A stretch of 64,000 nucleotides of DNA from Bacteroidetes bacterium RIFCSPLOWO2_12_FULL_35_15 (GCA_001769385.1 MEPB01000037.1:76241-140240); one strand, 5' to 3'. Positions 34,901 through 44,428 are shown, counted from the stretch's first letter. The notes: generated by a model from the sequence alone, not told the origin. Numbers and translations are program-made.

Positions 34901-36307
34901 ACTGGTAGCATCACAGCTAGCGCTACGGGCGGAGTTGGCTCTTATCTGTTCTCTCTTGGCGGTGGAGTATTCGGTTCAAGTAATATATTCAACAATTTAC
35001 CTGCCGGCACTTATACCGTTTATGTAAAAGATGCGAATGGCTGCGAGAAAAAGATGGATGTAACCCTTACTCAACCTCCTGCAGTAAAATGTTTATTGAC
35101 TGCTCCTGACCCACTACCAGTATGTGGATCTACGGGCAATATATTAACTGCTGAAGTATCCAATGCTGTTACATATACATGGACAGTTAATGGTGATGGC
35201 TGGTTAATTACAGCCGGTCAAGGGTCTTCCTCTATTACTTATACAGCCGGAAAAGATAGTGCAACCTTTACTTTAGTTGTTGCTAATACAAATGGTTGTA
35301 AAGACACTTGCATCGTAACCTTTGGAGTTGGATCTTGTGTGAGATTAGTGCCGTTCTGTACCTTAACCCAAGGATTCTATGGACAGTCAAAAGGAATGTC
35401 ATGCGCAACAGGCGAAAGATCCCTTGCTTTAGTAACCCGTTTATTGGGAGCACCTTTTGGAAATCTGGTAATTGGTAAATCAGGACACTCTCTAACCATT
35501 ATGCAAAGTTTTGCAAATTGTGTGATATTGAGAATGCCTGGTGGAGGTCCTAGTGTTGTTCTTCCAGCCGGAAACACTTTGTTTGATGCAAACTGTAATT
35601 CTTCAATCCCACTTAATAATAATGGCAGATTTAATAATACGTTATTAGGTCAGACCATTGCATTAGGCCTCAACATGAGGTTGGATACAGATCTTGGAGC
35701 ATTTGTTATCCCGGGCACATCATTTACAACAATAGGTGCTCTTCCAGGACTTGATGGTAAATGTGGAACAGAAGATGATGTACCTGTATTTACATCAGTA
35801 CTTACAGAATCAATACCACAATCAGTGTTAACTGCTTTGAATTCGCTTTATTCAAGCGCTTCTGTAGCCAATTTGTTCGACCTTGCAAACCGTGCATTAG
35901 GTGGATTAACAACCGGAGGAGCAGGCTTAAAGGAGATCAATGCTGCTGTTAGTGCAATTAATGAAGGATTTGACGGATGTCGCTTCATAGATGCTAGTTC
36001 TAAAAAATTAACTTCAACAGGTAAACCGAAAGGTGACAAAACGAATACTATTGTTTCAAAAGCATATCCAAACCCATTTGCATATTCTTCAACAATAGAA
36101 TTTACTACTAAAAAAGATGCAGTAGTAACTGTAACTGTTTATACTATTACAGGTACTAAAATAGCCGATCTATTTAGTGGTGAAGTGAAAGCTGATGAGG
36201 TTAAACAAGTAATTTTCAAAGGAGAAAGTCTTCCTAATGGAATTTACATCTACAGGATAACTTCAGGTGATAAAGTATATTTTGACAGATTGGTTTTGCA
36301 GAAATAA
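31988..36307 (+). CDS. Giant SprB-repeat surface protein with T9SS type A sorting domain
   Basis: A cell-surface or secreted protein of 1439 residues. A long N-region precedes the hydrophobic signal segment (about 38-55). Residues about 60-300 are a beta-rich domain (GFELDGNA, VPDKNDILHAGAALYG, DAQIGFWLF, YEWVGSGGSDG). An Ig/PKD-like domain with VNPSPAC and a pair of related modules follow. Next come six SprB repeats (about 575-1035), five of them nearly identical. A conserved domain around CTLTQGFYGQSKGM follows, and the C-terminal type A sorting signal (PNPFAYSSTIEF, LPNGIYIYRI, RLVLQK) ends it. This sends it through the type IX system. SprB-type repeats are known from gliding adhesins; no ligand is known here. 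Confidence 0.9.
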   Translation: MNTTIIIRQKLLDSSRHNCWFGLTNIAKPFNTLKVGSSYIIAALLFIMIALTSEKSVAQITTGFELDGNAISVLPNPPDDWDLIYSNTSSAQVATGVVNDAPSSADNRLTVGSKDQGDINTWHYDIASVPDKNDILHAGAALYGGNKIYFFGDRYAVSGDAQIGFWLFKNPITTNADGTFNGVHAIGDILLLSNFVNGGGVPVIVAYEWVGSGGSDGTLNLVPVSGTNLYAITNSSVEPSPWPYQEKDGTPANFFPVGGFYEGGIDLAGLGFGIDPCFSSFIMETRSSASVNAELKDFVMGNFFTKPQVSVNSPSICVNGGPVTLTATVQGGVSPFSYLWAPGGATTASISVSPSVTTTYTVTVTAANGCIANPATGTVTVNPSPACSIGDPNPPLAVVICNTPGNTISTSTSIDLNLFTLSWSITPSQAGMTGWTITSGQGTNSIVFTSGLCGSAGSSVDVALTVTDKSNGCVSTCHKTILPTAPQCGASINPHDSLDCIITQVTLTGVANSDNPNPILLWTASNGGHIVSGANTLSVVVDAPGTYTFSVTDAINGCNAFAITSVTQNISTPVLSETHTDVSCNGLSDGSIDLTVSGGKAPYSYLWSTGATTQDINGLAAGTYSVTVTGANGCFSTKTIVITQPPVLVLSTQKTDVLCNGGSTGSITASASGGTSPYQFSIGAGAFGSNNVFNGLAAGTYTIHVKDAHGCEKTASVTINEPTLVVLSTQKTDVLCNGESTGSITASATGGVPPYQFSIDAGSFGSNNVFNNLAAGTYTIHVKDVNGCEKSVSVTISQPSLVVLSTQKTDVLCNGESTGSITANATGGVPPYLFSINTGAFGSNNVFSNLAAGTYTIHVKDAYSCEKTVTVTITQPTLVVLSTQKTDVLCNGETSGSITASATGGVTPYLFSINSSPFSSSNMFDNLAAGTYTVRVKDANGCVKTTEVTISEPPLLVLSTQKTDVLCFGLSTGSITASATGGVGSYLFSLGGGVFGSSNIFNNLPAGTYTVYVKDANGCEKKMDVTLTQPPAVKCLLTAPDPLPVCGSTGNILTAEVSNAVTYTWTVNGDGWLITAGQGSSSITYTAGKDSATFTLVVANTNGCKDTCIVTFGVGSCVRLVPFCTLTQGFYGQSKGMSCATGERSLALVTRLLGAPFGNLVIGKSGHSLTIMQSFANCVILRMPGGGPSVVLPAGNTLFDANCNSSIPLNNNGRFNNTLLGQTIALGLNMRLDTDLGAFVIPGTSFTTIGALPGLDGKCGTEDDVPVFTSVLTESIPQSVLTALNSLYSSASVANLFDLANRALGGLTTGGAGLKEINAAVSAINEGFDGCRFIDASSKKLTSTGKPKGDKTNTIVSKAYPNPFAYSSTIEFTTKKDAVVTVTVYTITGTKIADLFSGEVKADEVKQVIFKGESLPNGIYIYRITSGDKVYFDRLVLQK
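33929..35083 (+). repeat. Five tandem 231-bp SprB repeats
   Basis: Five coding copies with starts near 33929, 34160, 34391, 34622 and 34853, each exactly 231 bases (77 codons) after the previous one. Each opens with the STQKTDVLC segment. Copies 4 and 5 share an unbroken stretch of over 30 identical bases (within GSITASATGGV), so they are recent or homogenised. Confidence 0.88.
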
Positions 36308-36320
36308 AATAAATGTAAAA

Positions 36321-36367
36321 CCATAAAAAAAAGATCCTCCGGTTTTCCGGAGGATCTTTTTTTATGG
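36321..36367 (+). terminator. Intrinsic terminator after the SprB-repeat gene
   Basis: A stem of about 21 bp (core AAGATCCTCCGG paired with CCGGAGGATCTT) with a TTTT loop and a following T-run, 14 bases after the stop codon. Confidence 0.92.
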
Positions 36368-36488
36368 TTTAAAACCAGTATGGATGTTAGCATTTACGAA
36401 TCAATTTTTTTTAGGTACTCTTAACTCAATTTCACATAAAGATTTCGCCCCATCTATCAACAATTAATTCCATTCATCATTTGAATTT

Positions 36489-36517
36489 TTGAATACTCAC
36501 AATTAATTCTACTTTTA
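36489..36517 (+). promoter_or_regulatory. Promoter of the M16 peptidase gene
   Basis: TTG (36489-36491), 18-base spacer, TACTTTTA (36510-36517). It would start transcription about 13-15 bases before the ATG at 36537. Confidence 0.58.
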
Positions 36518-36536
36518 CAAAAATCAAATTTTCATT

Positions 36537-39464
36537 ATGAAAAAATCAATTGTCACTAATGTTATTGCTGTCGCAATTCTATTGTTTTTTATTAATTTTT
36601 CTAACATCTTAGCACAACAAGCGGCTAAAGTTTACAAGTATGAATCGGTAGCAAACGATCCTTTAAAAGCTCGTATTTACAAGCTTGAAAATGGGCTGAC
36701 TGTTTATATGACAGTTTATAAAAATGCACCTCGAATTCAAACCTACATAGCCACTCGTGCCGGAAGTAAAAATGATCCTACGGATGCAACGGGCTTGGCA
36801 CATTATTTAGAACATATGTTGTTTAAAGGAACCGACAAATATGGGAGTAAAGATTATGCAAAAGAGCGGGTAGAACTGGATAAAATAGAAACTCTTTATG
36901 AAGTTTACCGCAAAACTACCGATACCACAAAAAGGAAATTTATTTATCATCAAATAGACAGCATTTCGGGATATGCTTCCACCTTGGCAATTGCAAATGA
37001 GTATGATAAAATGTTGGCGACAATTGGAGCAAAAGGAACCAATGCCTACACCTGGTTAGAACAAACTGTATATGTAAATGATATTCCTTCCAACCAACTT
37101 GATAATTGGACCTCTATTGAAGCAGAACGATTTAGTAATCCGGTATTGAGATTATTTCATACGGAATTAGAGGCTGTTTATGAAGAAAAAAACAGAGGAT
37201 TGGACAATGATGGAGAAAAATCCTGGGAGGCATTATTTGCAGGGTTATTTCCTAATAACACATATGGTTCACAAACTACCATTGGAACCATTGAACATTT
37301 AAAAAATCCTTCATTATTAGAAATAAAAAAATATTTCAACACCTATTATGTTCCAAACAACATGGCAATATGTCTTTCGGGAGATTTTGATCCTGAGGAA
37401 ACTATTAAATTAATTGATAAAAAATTCAGCTCATGGAAAAATAAGCCTGTTCCGGTATATCAACCTTTTATTGAAAAACCAATTGCCAGTCCGGTAATAA
37501 AAGAGGTTTTTGGGCCAGATGCTGACAATGTAATGTTAGGATATCGATTTGCTGGTGCAAATACGCAAGATGCTGATATGATAATGTTATTAAGTAAAAT
37601 TTTATCGAATGGCAAAGCCGGATTAATAGATCTGAATTTGAATCAAAAACAAAAAGTATTACAGGCCGGAGCATTTGATATGGAGTTTAAAGATTATTCC
37701 TCTTTGATTTTGAATGGAAACCCCAAGGAAGGACAAACACTCGAACAATTGAAAGAGCTGCTGTTGGAAGAAATAAACAATGTTAAAAAAGGCAATTTCC
37801 CGGATTGGCTTTTAAGTGCAATTATTACAGATATGAAGTTGCAAGAAACAAAAATGTATGAACGCAACAGCAGGCGTGCTGATGCCTTTGTAGGAGCCTT
37901 CATTTCAGGAGTTCCATGGAGTGACGCGGTAAACACAATTGAACGTTTGTCTAAAATTTCGAAGCAAGACATCATCAATTTTACTCAAAAAAATTGTACT
38001 GATAATTATGTTGTTATTTATAAAAGAACAGGAGAAGATAAAAATGTACTAAAAGTTACAAAGCCTGCCATCACACCTGTGCAGGTTAACCGGAATGATC
38101 AGAGTGCATTTGTAAAAAACATTATAAATTCCCCGGCAAAAGATATTGAACCTGTATTTCTGGATTATCAAAAAGATATCAAACATCTTTCTGTAAAAAA
38201 CAATATCCCGCTTTTATATACTGAAAATACGGAAAATAAAACATTTGGCTTGTATTATGTTTTTGATATGGGCACTGATAATAATAAAAGACTGGGAATA
38301 GCCATTGATTATCTAAAATATTTGGGAACTGATAAATATTCGGCAGAAGCATTACAGCAAGAGTTTTATAAACTAGGAGTTAGCTTCGGAGTGTATTCCA
38401 GTCCTGACCAAATTTGGGTATATATGAGTGGATTAACAGAAAATTTTGATAAGGCAACTCAACTTTTCGAAGATTTATTAGCAAACGCAAAACCGGATGA
38501 AGAAGCTTTAAGAAATTTAGTCTCTGATATTTTAAAGAAACGTGATGATGCAAAATTAGATAAAAATGAAATTCTCTGGGGCGGACTTTCATCTTATGGT
38601 AAATATGGGAAAATCTCACCATACACAAACATTTTATCAAATACTGAATTACAAAAAGTAACATCAAAAGAACTAATTGACATCACCAAACAACTCACTT
38701 CTTTTGAACATGATATTCTTTATTATGGAAGCAGTAAAAGCGAAGAGGTGCAGAAAATGTTGAACAAAAATATGCATCTGCCTGCTACACTCACTCCTGT
38801 ACCAAAAGCTGTTAAATACAATGAATTGGAAGCAGGAGCAAACGTTTATGTGGTAGAGTATGACATGAAACAAGCGGAGATTATAATGCTTTCAAAAGAT
38901 GAAATGTATAACAAAGACAATGTTCCATCAATACGAATGTTCAACGAATATTTTGGTGGTGGAATGTCTTCTATTGTGTTTCAGGAACTACGTGAATCAA
39001 AAGCTTTGGCATATTCTGTTTTCGCTGATTATGCTATTTCGGATAAAAAATCGGATCCAAATTATGTATTTTCATACATTGGCACCCAAGCTGACAAACT
39101 GCCTGAAGCAATGGCCGGCATGATGGAACTGATAAATAATATGCCGGAATCTCAAAATAATTTCAAAGCATGCAAAGAATCTATTTTGCAAGGCATACGG
39201 ACGGAAAGAATTACAAAAGAGGCTATTTTATTTAACTACAAAAATGCTCAACGCTTAGGATTAAATTATGATATAAGAAAAGATGTTTTTGAAAAAGTTC
39301 CTGGTATGACCTTTGAAAATGTAAAAGCATTTGAATCGAGCCATGTTAAAAACAAAAAATATACTGTTCTTGTTTTAGGTAAAAAAGAAAGCATAGATAT
39401 GAAAACACTTGAGAAATATGGAAAGGTTAATTTTCTTTCACTTGAAGATATTTTTGGGTATTAG
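36537..39464 (+). CDS. M16 family zinc peptidase (pitrilysin/insulysin type)
   Basis: Secreted clan ME metallopeptidase of 975 residues. A signal peptide (cleaved about residue 27, ILAQQ) implies periplasmic or outer-membrane location. The inverted zinc motif is HYLEH (His89, Glu92, His93) with the third ligand in ELEAVYEEKNRG. The two-times-two-domain M16 layout fits the length: the second half has the typical inactive-partner segment FQELRESKALAYSVFADY. Processes or degrades peptides. It has its own promoter and is followed by convergent transcription from the glycosyltransferase gene. Confidence 0.93.
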   Translation: MKKSIVTNVIAVAILLFFINFSNILAQQAAKVYKYESVANDPLKARIYKLENGLTVYMTVYKNAPRIQTYIATRAGSKNDPTDATGLAHYLEHMLFKGTDKYGSKDYAKERVELDKIETLYEVYRKTTDTTKRKFIYHQIDSISGYASTLAIANEYDKMLATIGAKGTNAYTWLEQTVYVNDIPSNQLDNWTSIEAERFSNPVLRLFHTELEAVYEEKNRGLDNDGEKSWEALFAGLFPNNTYGSQTTIGTIEHLKNPSLLEIKKYFNTYYVPNNMAICLSGDFDPEETIKLIDKKFSSWKNKPVPVYQPFIEKPIASPVIKEVFGPDADNVMLGYRFAGANTQDADMIMLLSKILSNGKAGLIDLNLNQKQKVLQAGAFDMEFKDYSSLILNGNPKEGQTLEQLKELLLEEINNVKKGNFPDWLLSAIITDMKLQETKMYERNSRRADAFVGAFISGVPWSDAVNTIERLSKISKQDIINFTQKNCTDNYVVIYKRTGEDKNVLKVTKPAITPVQVNRNDQSAFVKNIINSPAKDIEPVFLDYQKDIKHLSVKNNIPLLYTENTENKTFGLYYVFDMGTDNNKRLGIAIDYLKYLGTDKYSAEALQQEFYKLGVSFGVYSSPDQIWVYMSGLTENFDKATQLFEDLLANAKPDEEALRNLVSDILKKRDDAKLDKNEILWGGLSSYGKYGKISPYTNILSNTELQKVTSKELIDITKQLTSFEHDILYYGSSKSEEVQKMLNKNMHLPATLTPVPKAVKYNELEAGANVYVVEYDMKQAEIIMLSKDEMYNKDNVPSIRMFNEYFGGGMSSIVFQELRESKALAYSVFADYAISDKKSDPNYVFSYIGTQADKLPEAMAGMMELINNMPESQNNFKACKESILQGIRTERITKEAILFNYKNAQRLGLNYDIRKDVFEKVPGMTFENVKAFESSHVKNKKYTVLVLGKKESIDMKTLEKYGKVNFLSLEDIFGY

Positions 39465-39499
39465 TTTCTGTTAGCTCCAATTTTATTTCAAAAAAATCT

Positions 39500-40924
39500 T
39501 TATTGGGGATTTTCCACTTTGTAAATTTCACTGAAACAATAATTTTTTTCAAATCGTTTTATCAATTTGAGCTTTTTTGTGTTCTTTAATTGTTCAAGAA
39601 ATTCAAGTTTTTCAAAGTTTGTTTGTATCAGATATTCTGTATTATCAGTTGCATTCACCTGAACATTTTTAAACAGATTTTCCTGTGATACATATCCTGA
39701 ATATTTATCGGTAAGATAAGTCCGCATTAAAAAATTCGCAACAATGTTTTTATCCTGCAAATTTTCCTTCTGGCAATATCGTGTCATTTCCTGACTTACT
39801 GCAATTGCATCAACATAGCTTAAAGAATGATCACTTACGTGTTTTTTGTCAAAACAAAAATAAATTCCAACCCCAAGAATTAATAAAACAGCAGGATAGA
39901 AAAGTAATTTATTACTTGAAGTGATTTCTGTAACAAAAAAAGAAACAATGATGATAAATGGTACTAAAATAGTAAGTAAATAACGTGGAGAATAAAAATT
40001 AGCGGAACTGAAAAGCAAATAGAAAACAACAAAAAAACTTAAAACCAAAATTATTTTTGACTGAGCTGTTTTTAATTTAATTTTTTTAATTAAAAAGAAA
40101 ACCAATAAACTAATTATCAAAGCGAATGACAATACATTCCGACCTTGATAAATAAATAAATAAGCCGAGTAGTTTTTTAATTTTTCAAGGATCGAACTTA
40201 TCAAAAAATTATCACCATTGGTGTATAGTGGCAGAAAGAAATAGCCGGTTTTGATTTTCTGAAGAATAAAAAACAAGGAGGTTAAAATAATCGGAATGCA
40301 AATGATAACTATTTTTTTAACATCATTTTTTAAGCTGTATTTGTTTTTTTTTATTGCGAATAGTTCGATCAGTTGCCAAAACCCACAACTTAAAATGGCA
40401 ACTATTCCGGATTCTTTTGTTAGTAATAACAACGTTCCAAACAGTAGATAGGCCCATGTATTATTTTTTAAAAAACTATAAATAGTTAAAAGACTGAGCA
40501 AAGCAACCAGCATTTCGGGAAGTAATAAAGCCGATTGTGCAAGAAACACAGGTTGAACCAAAAGAATGGCAGAAGCAATTATTGCAACTTTTTCAGAAAA
40601 AAAAGTGCGACAAAATATATAATTTACAAGCATCAATAGGATGGAGATCAATAAAGGAAAAATGTGACTTCCTGTAATACTATTTCCGAAAACATGCCAT
40701 GCAGCTGCATTCATAAAATGGAAGAACAAAGGATGCCCCCTGGAGATATCAAAAGGAACAGCACCAGGAAATAAACTGAGTCCGTTTTCAAACAGCAAGT
40801 GAACAGCAGTTGAGTAAGGCCAAGCTTCATCCCAAAAATAAGGCAGGCTTAAGGTCGGAATTTTTAGTCCGATCAAAAGCAGGATCAAACCAAATAAAAA
40901 AATGATTCCTCTGTTTTTTCTCAT
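39500..40924 (-). CDS. GT39-like (ArnT/PMT_2) membrane glycosyltransferase
   Basis: A polytopic membrane protein of 474 residues with about ten to twelve helices. The N-terminal loop has the acidic motif LPYFWDEAWPY followed by RGHPLFFHFMNAAAWHVFG, as in dolichyl/undecaprenyl-phosphate-dependent mannosyl- or aminoarabinosyltransferases of the GT39/PMT_2 clan. The C-terminal soluble part is short. It probably transfers a sugar from a lipid carrier to a periplasmic acceptor, which cannot be identified. It is alone on the minus strand, convergent with the M16 peptidase gene and divergent from icd. Confidence 0.8.
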   Translation of the reverse strand: MRKNRGIIFLFGLILLLIGLKIPTLSLPYFWDEAWPYSTAVHLLFENGLSLFPGAVPFDISRGHPLFFHFMNAAAWHVFGNSITGSHIFPLLISILLMLVNYIFCRTFFSEKVAIIASAILLVQPVFLAQSALLLPEMLVALLSLLTIYSFLKNNTWAYLLFGTLLLLTKESGIVAILSCGFWQLIELFAIKKNKYSLKNDVKKIVIICIPIILTSLFFILQKIKTGYFFLPLYTNGDNFLISSILEKLKNYSAYLFIYQGRNVLSFALIISLLVFFLIKKIKLKTAQSKIILVLSFFVVFYLLFSSANFYSPRYLLTILVPFIIIVSFFVTEITSSNKLLFYPAVLLILGVGIYFCFDKKHVSDHSLSYVDAIAVSQEMTRYCQKENLQDKNIVANFLMRTYLTDKYSGYVSQENLFKNVQVNATDNTEYLIQTNFEKLEFLEQLKNTKKLKLIKRFEKNYCFSEIYKVENPQ

Positions 40925-41061
40925 TATACTTTTAAAAATCGTTTTTTGATTTTTTCATTTTAAACACAAATGTAGCATTAAATCCCCCGGTTTTCCATCT
41001 CGCAAGAGCTCATTGACATTGATTTGATTGAATTTTAGATAAAATACTGACGAATGTCAGT

Positions 41062-41091
41062 TTGCTTCATTCGTTCAAAATCTTATATTTG
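41062..41091 (+). promoter_or_regulatory. Promoter of icd
   Basis: TTG (41062-41064), 19-base spacer, TATATTTG (41084-41091), a full Bacteroidota consensus match, 54 bases before the icd ATG. Confidence 0.7.
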
Positions 41092-41145
41092 CATCTCTTT
41101 TTAAACACACCAGAATTTTAACTTCAAATTTAAAACTATATTATC

Positions 41146-42390
41146 ATGAGCAAAATTAAAGTGGCTAACCCTGTGGTTGAATTAGATGGCGATGAAATGA
41201 CTCGCATCATTTGGAAATTTATTAAGGATAAATTGATTCTTCCTTACCTTGATCTGGATATTAAATACTATGACCTTGGTCTTGAACACCGCGATGCAAC
41301 TAATGATCAGGTAACTATTGATTCTGCTGAAGCAATAAAAAAATACAATGTAGGTATTAAGTGTGCCACCATCACTCCTGATGAAGAACGTGTGATAGAA
41401 TTCAAATTGAAACAAATGTGGAAATCACCAAATGGTACTGTTCGTAATATTTTGGATGGAACTGTTTTTCGTGAGCCAATCGTATGTAAAAATGTTCCTC
41501 GTTTAGTTCCAAACTGGACTGCGCCAATTTGCATTGGTCGTCATGCATTCGGTGATCAATACCGTGCAACAGATTTTGTAACAAAAGGAAAAGGTAAGTT
41601 AACCATTAGTTTTACTCCTGAAGATGGCAGTCCCGCTCAATCTTTTGAAGTATTCAATTATAAAGGTGATGGCGTTGCTATGGCGATGTATAATACTGAT
41701 GAGTCAATCAAAGGATTTGCTCATTCTTGTTTCAATACCGCATTACAAAAGAAATGGCCTTTGTATCTTTCAACAAAAAATACCATCTTGAAAAAATACG
41801 ATGGTCGTTTTAAAGATATTTTCGAGGAAATATATCAAGCGGATTATAAATCCAAATTTTTAGCCGCAGGTATTGTTTACGAACACCGATTAATTGATGA
41901 CATGGTTGCATCAGCATTAAAATGGAACGGAAATTTTGTTTGGGCTTGTAAAAATTATGATGGAGATGTTCAGTCGGACACTGTTGCACAAGGATTTGGT
42001 TCATTGGGTTTAATGACATCTGTTCTTGTAACACCAGATGGAAAAACGATGGAAGCCGAAGCAGCACACGGTACCGTGACACGTCATTATCGTGAACATC
42101 AGGCAGGCAGACCAACATCAACAAATCCAATTGCATCCATTTTTGCCTGGACACGCGGATTAGAATTCCGTGGTAAATTAGATAATAATCAGGACTTGAT
42201 CAATTTCTGTCAGACACTTGAAAAAGTATGTGTTGAGACAGTTGAATCCGGTAAAATGACCAAAGATCTGGCAGTTTGTATTCATGGTAATAAAGTAAAT
42301 CATGGCGAACATTATTTATATACCGAAGAGTTTTTAAATGCGTTGGATGCTAACTTACAAGCAAAACTTTCAAAAAAAGTAACAGCATAA
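41146..42390 (+). CDS. icd: NADP-dependent isocitrate dehydrogenase (type II, eukaryote-like)
   Basis: Oxidatively decarboxylates isocitrate to 2-oxoglutarate. The 414 residues belong to the homodimeric type II group: [22 protein letters not shown] at the start, [30 protein letters not shown] for isocitrate binding, [14 protein letters not shown], and [27 protein letters not shown] with the metal-binding aspartates. [17 protein letters not shown] is the NADP-site segment. It is monocistronic with promoter and terminator visible. Confidence 0.95.
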   Translation: MSKIKVANPVVELDGDEMTRIIWKFIKDKLILPYLDLDIKYYDLGLEHRDATNDQVTIDSAEAIKKYNVGIKCATITPDEERVIEFKLKQMWKSPNGTVRNILDGTVFREPIVCKNVPRLVPNWTAPICIGRHAFGDQYRATDFVTKGKGKLTISFTPEDGSPAQSFEVFNYKGDGVAMAMYNTDESIKGFAHSCFNTALQKKWPLYLSTKNTILKKYDGRFKDIFEEIYQADYKSKFLAAGIVYEHRLIDDMVASALKWNGNFVWACKNYDGDVQSDTVAQGFGSLGLMTSVLVTPDGKTMEAEAAHGTVTRHYREHQAGRPTSTNPIASIFAWTRGLEFRGKLDNNQDLINFCQTLEKVCVETVESGKMTKDLAVCIHGNKVNHGEHYLYTEEFLNALDANLQAKLSKKVTA

Positions 42391-42415
42391 TTATTAAATA
42401 ATTTTATACTTTACC

Positions 42416-42454
42416 AGAAGCAATTTCTTTCAAAAGGAATTGCTTCTTTTTTTT
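42416..42454 (+). terminator. Intrinsic terminator after icd
   Basis: AGAAGCAATT (42416-42425) pairs with AATTGCTTCT (42438-42447), followed by T residues to 42454, 26 bases after the stop codon. Confidence 0.88.
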
Positions 42455-42523
42455 AGTGATTGATATCACCAGATATTATTTATTGATTTATTATTTTTGG
42501 TATGTTAAAAAATATAATTTAAT

Positions 42524-42904
42524 ATGGGATTTATTTCAGAATTTAAAGCGTTTGCATTGCGCGGTAATATTGTTGATTTGGCTGTTGCAGTTGTTATTGG
42601 CGGTGCATTTGGTAAAATCGTATCCTCTTTAGTGGATGACATCATTACTCCTGCTATATTAACCCCCGCTCTTAAAGCGGCTCATTTAGCAGATTTAGGC
42701 CAGCTTGTAATTCCTGATACAGCAATTAAATATGGTAATTTTATTGCTCAGATTATTTCATTTGTTTTAGTAGCATTTACATTATTTATAGTAATAAAAG
42801 CAATAAATACAGCAAAGAAAAAAGAGGATGCCGCAGCAGCTCCTGCCCCTCCTTCGAAACAAGAACAATTACTCACTGAGATCCGCGATCTGCTAAAAAA
42901 ATAA
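42524..42904 (+). CDS. mscL: Large-conductance mechanosensitive channel
   Basis: Pentameric inner-membrane channel that opens under high membrane tension. The 126 residues begin with FISEFKAFALRGNIVDLAVAVVIGGAFGKIVSSLVDDIITP, which is the amphipathic N-helix and pore-lining TM1 with its Gly/Ala-rich packing face. TM2 follows (ISFVLVAFTLFIVIKAIN), then a charged C-terminal helix with an Ala/Pro linker. The periplasmic loop is short but intact. The next gene begins six bases after the stop, so they are co-transcribed. Confidence 0.95.
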   Translation: MGFISEFKAFALRGNIVDLAVAVVIGGAFGKIVSSLVDDIITPAILTPALKAAHLADLGQLVIPDTAIKYGNFIAQIISFVLVAFTLFIVIKAINTAKKKEDAAAAPAPPSKQEQLLTEIRDLLKK

Positions 42905-42909
42905 TTCCG

Positions 42910-43929
42910 ATGAAAAAATATATCTTATTATTTACGATGTTCCTTGCAAGTTTTTTCGTTGTTGCACAAAAGGATTCTACAAAAGCAAAAGTCGATTCGA
43001 TACAAACAAAGATCCATGCATTAAAAACTGCCAAAGATTCTATCATTGCAGCTGACACGATACGTTATTGGAAAAAGGGCGGGCTTATAGGGCTTAACTT
43101 TTCGCAATCAAGCTTTACCAATTGGGCTGCAGGAGGAGAAAATTCACTTTCTGTAACGTCCCTTGTCAGTTTATTTGCAAACTATAAAAAAGATAAAGAC
43201 AGTTGGGACAATACGCTCGACTTGGCATATGGAATGCTTCAAACAGGTGCTGCACCTTTACGGAAAAATGAAGACAAAATCGATTTCTCTTCAAAATATG
43301 GTCGCTATGCATTTTTAAAGCACTGGTATTATACCGCATTAGTGAGTTTTAAAAGCCAGTTTGCCGATGGGTATAATTATCCGAATGATTCTGTTGTAAT
43401 TTCACATTTTATGGCACCTGGTTATTTGTTAGGTTCACTTGGTATGGATTATAAAACGACAGATAACAGCTTTTCTTTGTTCTTATCTCCCTTAACCTGG
43501 AAAACTATTTTTGTAAACGACCAGAAATTAGCAGATGCAGGTGCTTATGGTGTTGATAAAGCGGAGTATGATAGCGTTGCAGGGGTTTATGTTATGGTAA
43601 AACACGGAGCAACAATAACTAATCAGTTTGGAGGGTATTTAAAAATGACCTTTAAAAAAGATATTTTTAAAAATGTAAATTTTGCGACTAAATTGGAATT
43701 ATTCAGCAATTATTTAAAAAATCCACAAAATATTGTTGTCAACTGGGAAACGCTTATCGGCTTAAAAGTAAATAAATTTCTTTCGGCAAGCATTAGCACA
43801 AATATGATCTATGACAATGATATTCCGGTTCCTGTAAAGCGTGAAATTAATGGAGTTACAGTGGATGGAACAGGTCCGCGTTTACAATTTAAAGAAGTAT
43901 TGGCAATTGGATTTTCTTATAAGTTTTAA
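42910..43929 (+). CDS. DUF3078 family outer-membrane-like protein
   Basis: A protein of 339 residues with a signal peptide (cleaved after VVAQ, about residue 20). The motif GLIGLNFSQSSFTNWAAGGENSLS is the opening of the DUF3078 domain of Bacteroidota. The rest alternates aromatic and polar residues and ends in FSYKF, a C-terminal aromatic residue as in outer-membrane barrels. No enzymatic motif. It follows mscL by six bases, which suggests co-expression, but a shared function is not implied. Confidence 0.87.
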   Translation: MKKYILLFTMFLASFFVVAQKDSTKAKVDSIQTKIHALKTAKDSIIAADTIRYWKKGGLIGLNFSQSSFTNWAAGGENSLSVTSLVSLFANYKKDKDSWDNTLDLAYGMLQTGAAPLRKNEDKIDFSSKYGRYAFLKHWYYTALVSFKSQFADGYNYPNDSVVISHFMAPGYLLGSLGMDYKTTDNSFSLFLSPLTWKTIFVNDQKLADAGAYGVDKAEYDSVAGVYVMVKHGATITNQFGGYLKMTFKKDIFKNVNFATKLELFSNYLKNPQNIVVNWETLIGLKVNKFLSASISTNMIYDNDIPVPVKREINGVTVDGTGPRLQFKEVLAIGFSYKF

Positions 43930-44084
43930 GATGTCATTTCGCTATTTTTCTTCTCTTAGTATAAACTTCGTGGGGGAATCTTTGTAATTATAAGCATAAT
44001 TGCAAGGGAGTAAAAAGTTTTCTGGGTAAGCTCAAATGACAATAATAATTTTAGAATCCTCTTCATTTTATGAAAGGTTTTTTT

Positions 44085-44092
44085 TAGTTTTA
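44085..44092 (+). promoter_or_regulatory. Weak promoter core just before the Cdd1-like gene
   Basis: TAGTTTTA, a partial TAnnTTTG match, ends four bases before the ATG at 44097. If used, the mRNA would be leaderless. Confidence 0.35.
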
Positions 44093-44096
44093 TCAA

Positions 44097-44378
44097 ATGA
44101 AAACCTTATCAAAAAAGGATAAACAAATTAGTGAACTTCGCCAAATACCGGGTGTTGGAATTTCTATTGCCAATGATCTGATCAATATTGGTATCACTTC
44201 TATAACTGATTTAAAAAATAAAGATCCTGAATGGTTGTATCATCAATCAAATAAATTTGCGGGAGTGGTGCAGGACAGGTGTTTGTTGTATGTTTTTAAG
44301 TGTGCTGTTTATTATGCGTCCGAAATAAAACATGATAAGGAAAAATTAAAGTGGTGGAATTGGAAAGATAGAAAATAA
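44097..44378 (+). CDS. Cdd1 (pathogenicity locus) family helix-hairpin-helix protein
   Basis: A small protein of 93 residues. LRQIPGVGISIANDLINIGI is a helix-hairpin-helix motif and LYHQSNKFAGVVQDRCLLYVFKCAVYYA plus the C-terminal LKWWNWKD are the hallmark of the Cdd1 family (PF11731). The helix-hairpin-helix motif suggests non-specific DNA contact; the family has no established function. Single gene with an AT-rich upstream region. Confidence 0.86.
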   Translation: MKTLSKKDKQISELRQIPGVGISIANDLINIGITSITDLKNKDPEWLYHQSNKFAGVVQDRCLLYVFKCAVYYASEIKHDKEKLKWWNWKDRK

Positions 44379-44408
44379 AAAAAGAGGGGCTGCTCTTGCA
44401 CACCCCTC
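44376..44408 (-). terminator. Intrinsic terminator of the 1459-residue protease gene
   Basis: On the minus strand GAGGGG (44408-44403) pairs with CCCCTC (44389-44384), enclosing an inner TGC/GCA pair and a short loop, followed by a T-run (44383-44377). It lies 20 bases after the gene's stop. Confidence 0.78.
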
Positions 44409-44428
44409 CCTGATATTAACCTGAAGTT

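Noticed and set aside
43930-44096. Possible small RNA or gene
   Set aside because: Contains only fragments such as GTCATTTCG and GCTCAAATGAC that look like decayed dispersed-repeat arms; no hairpin or frame is convincing.
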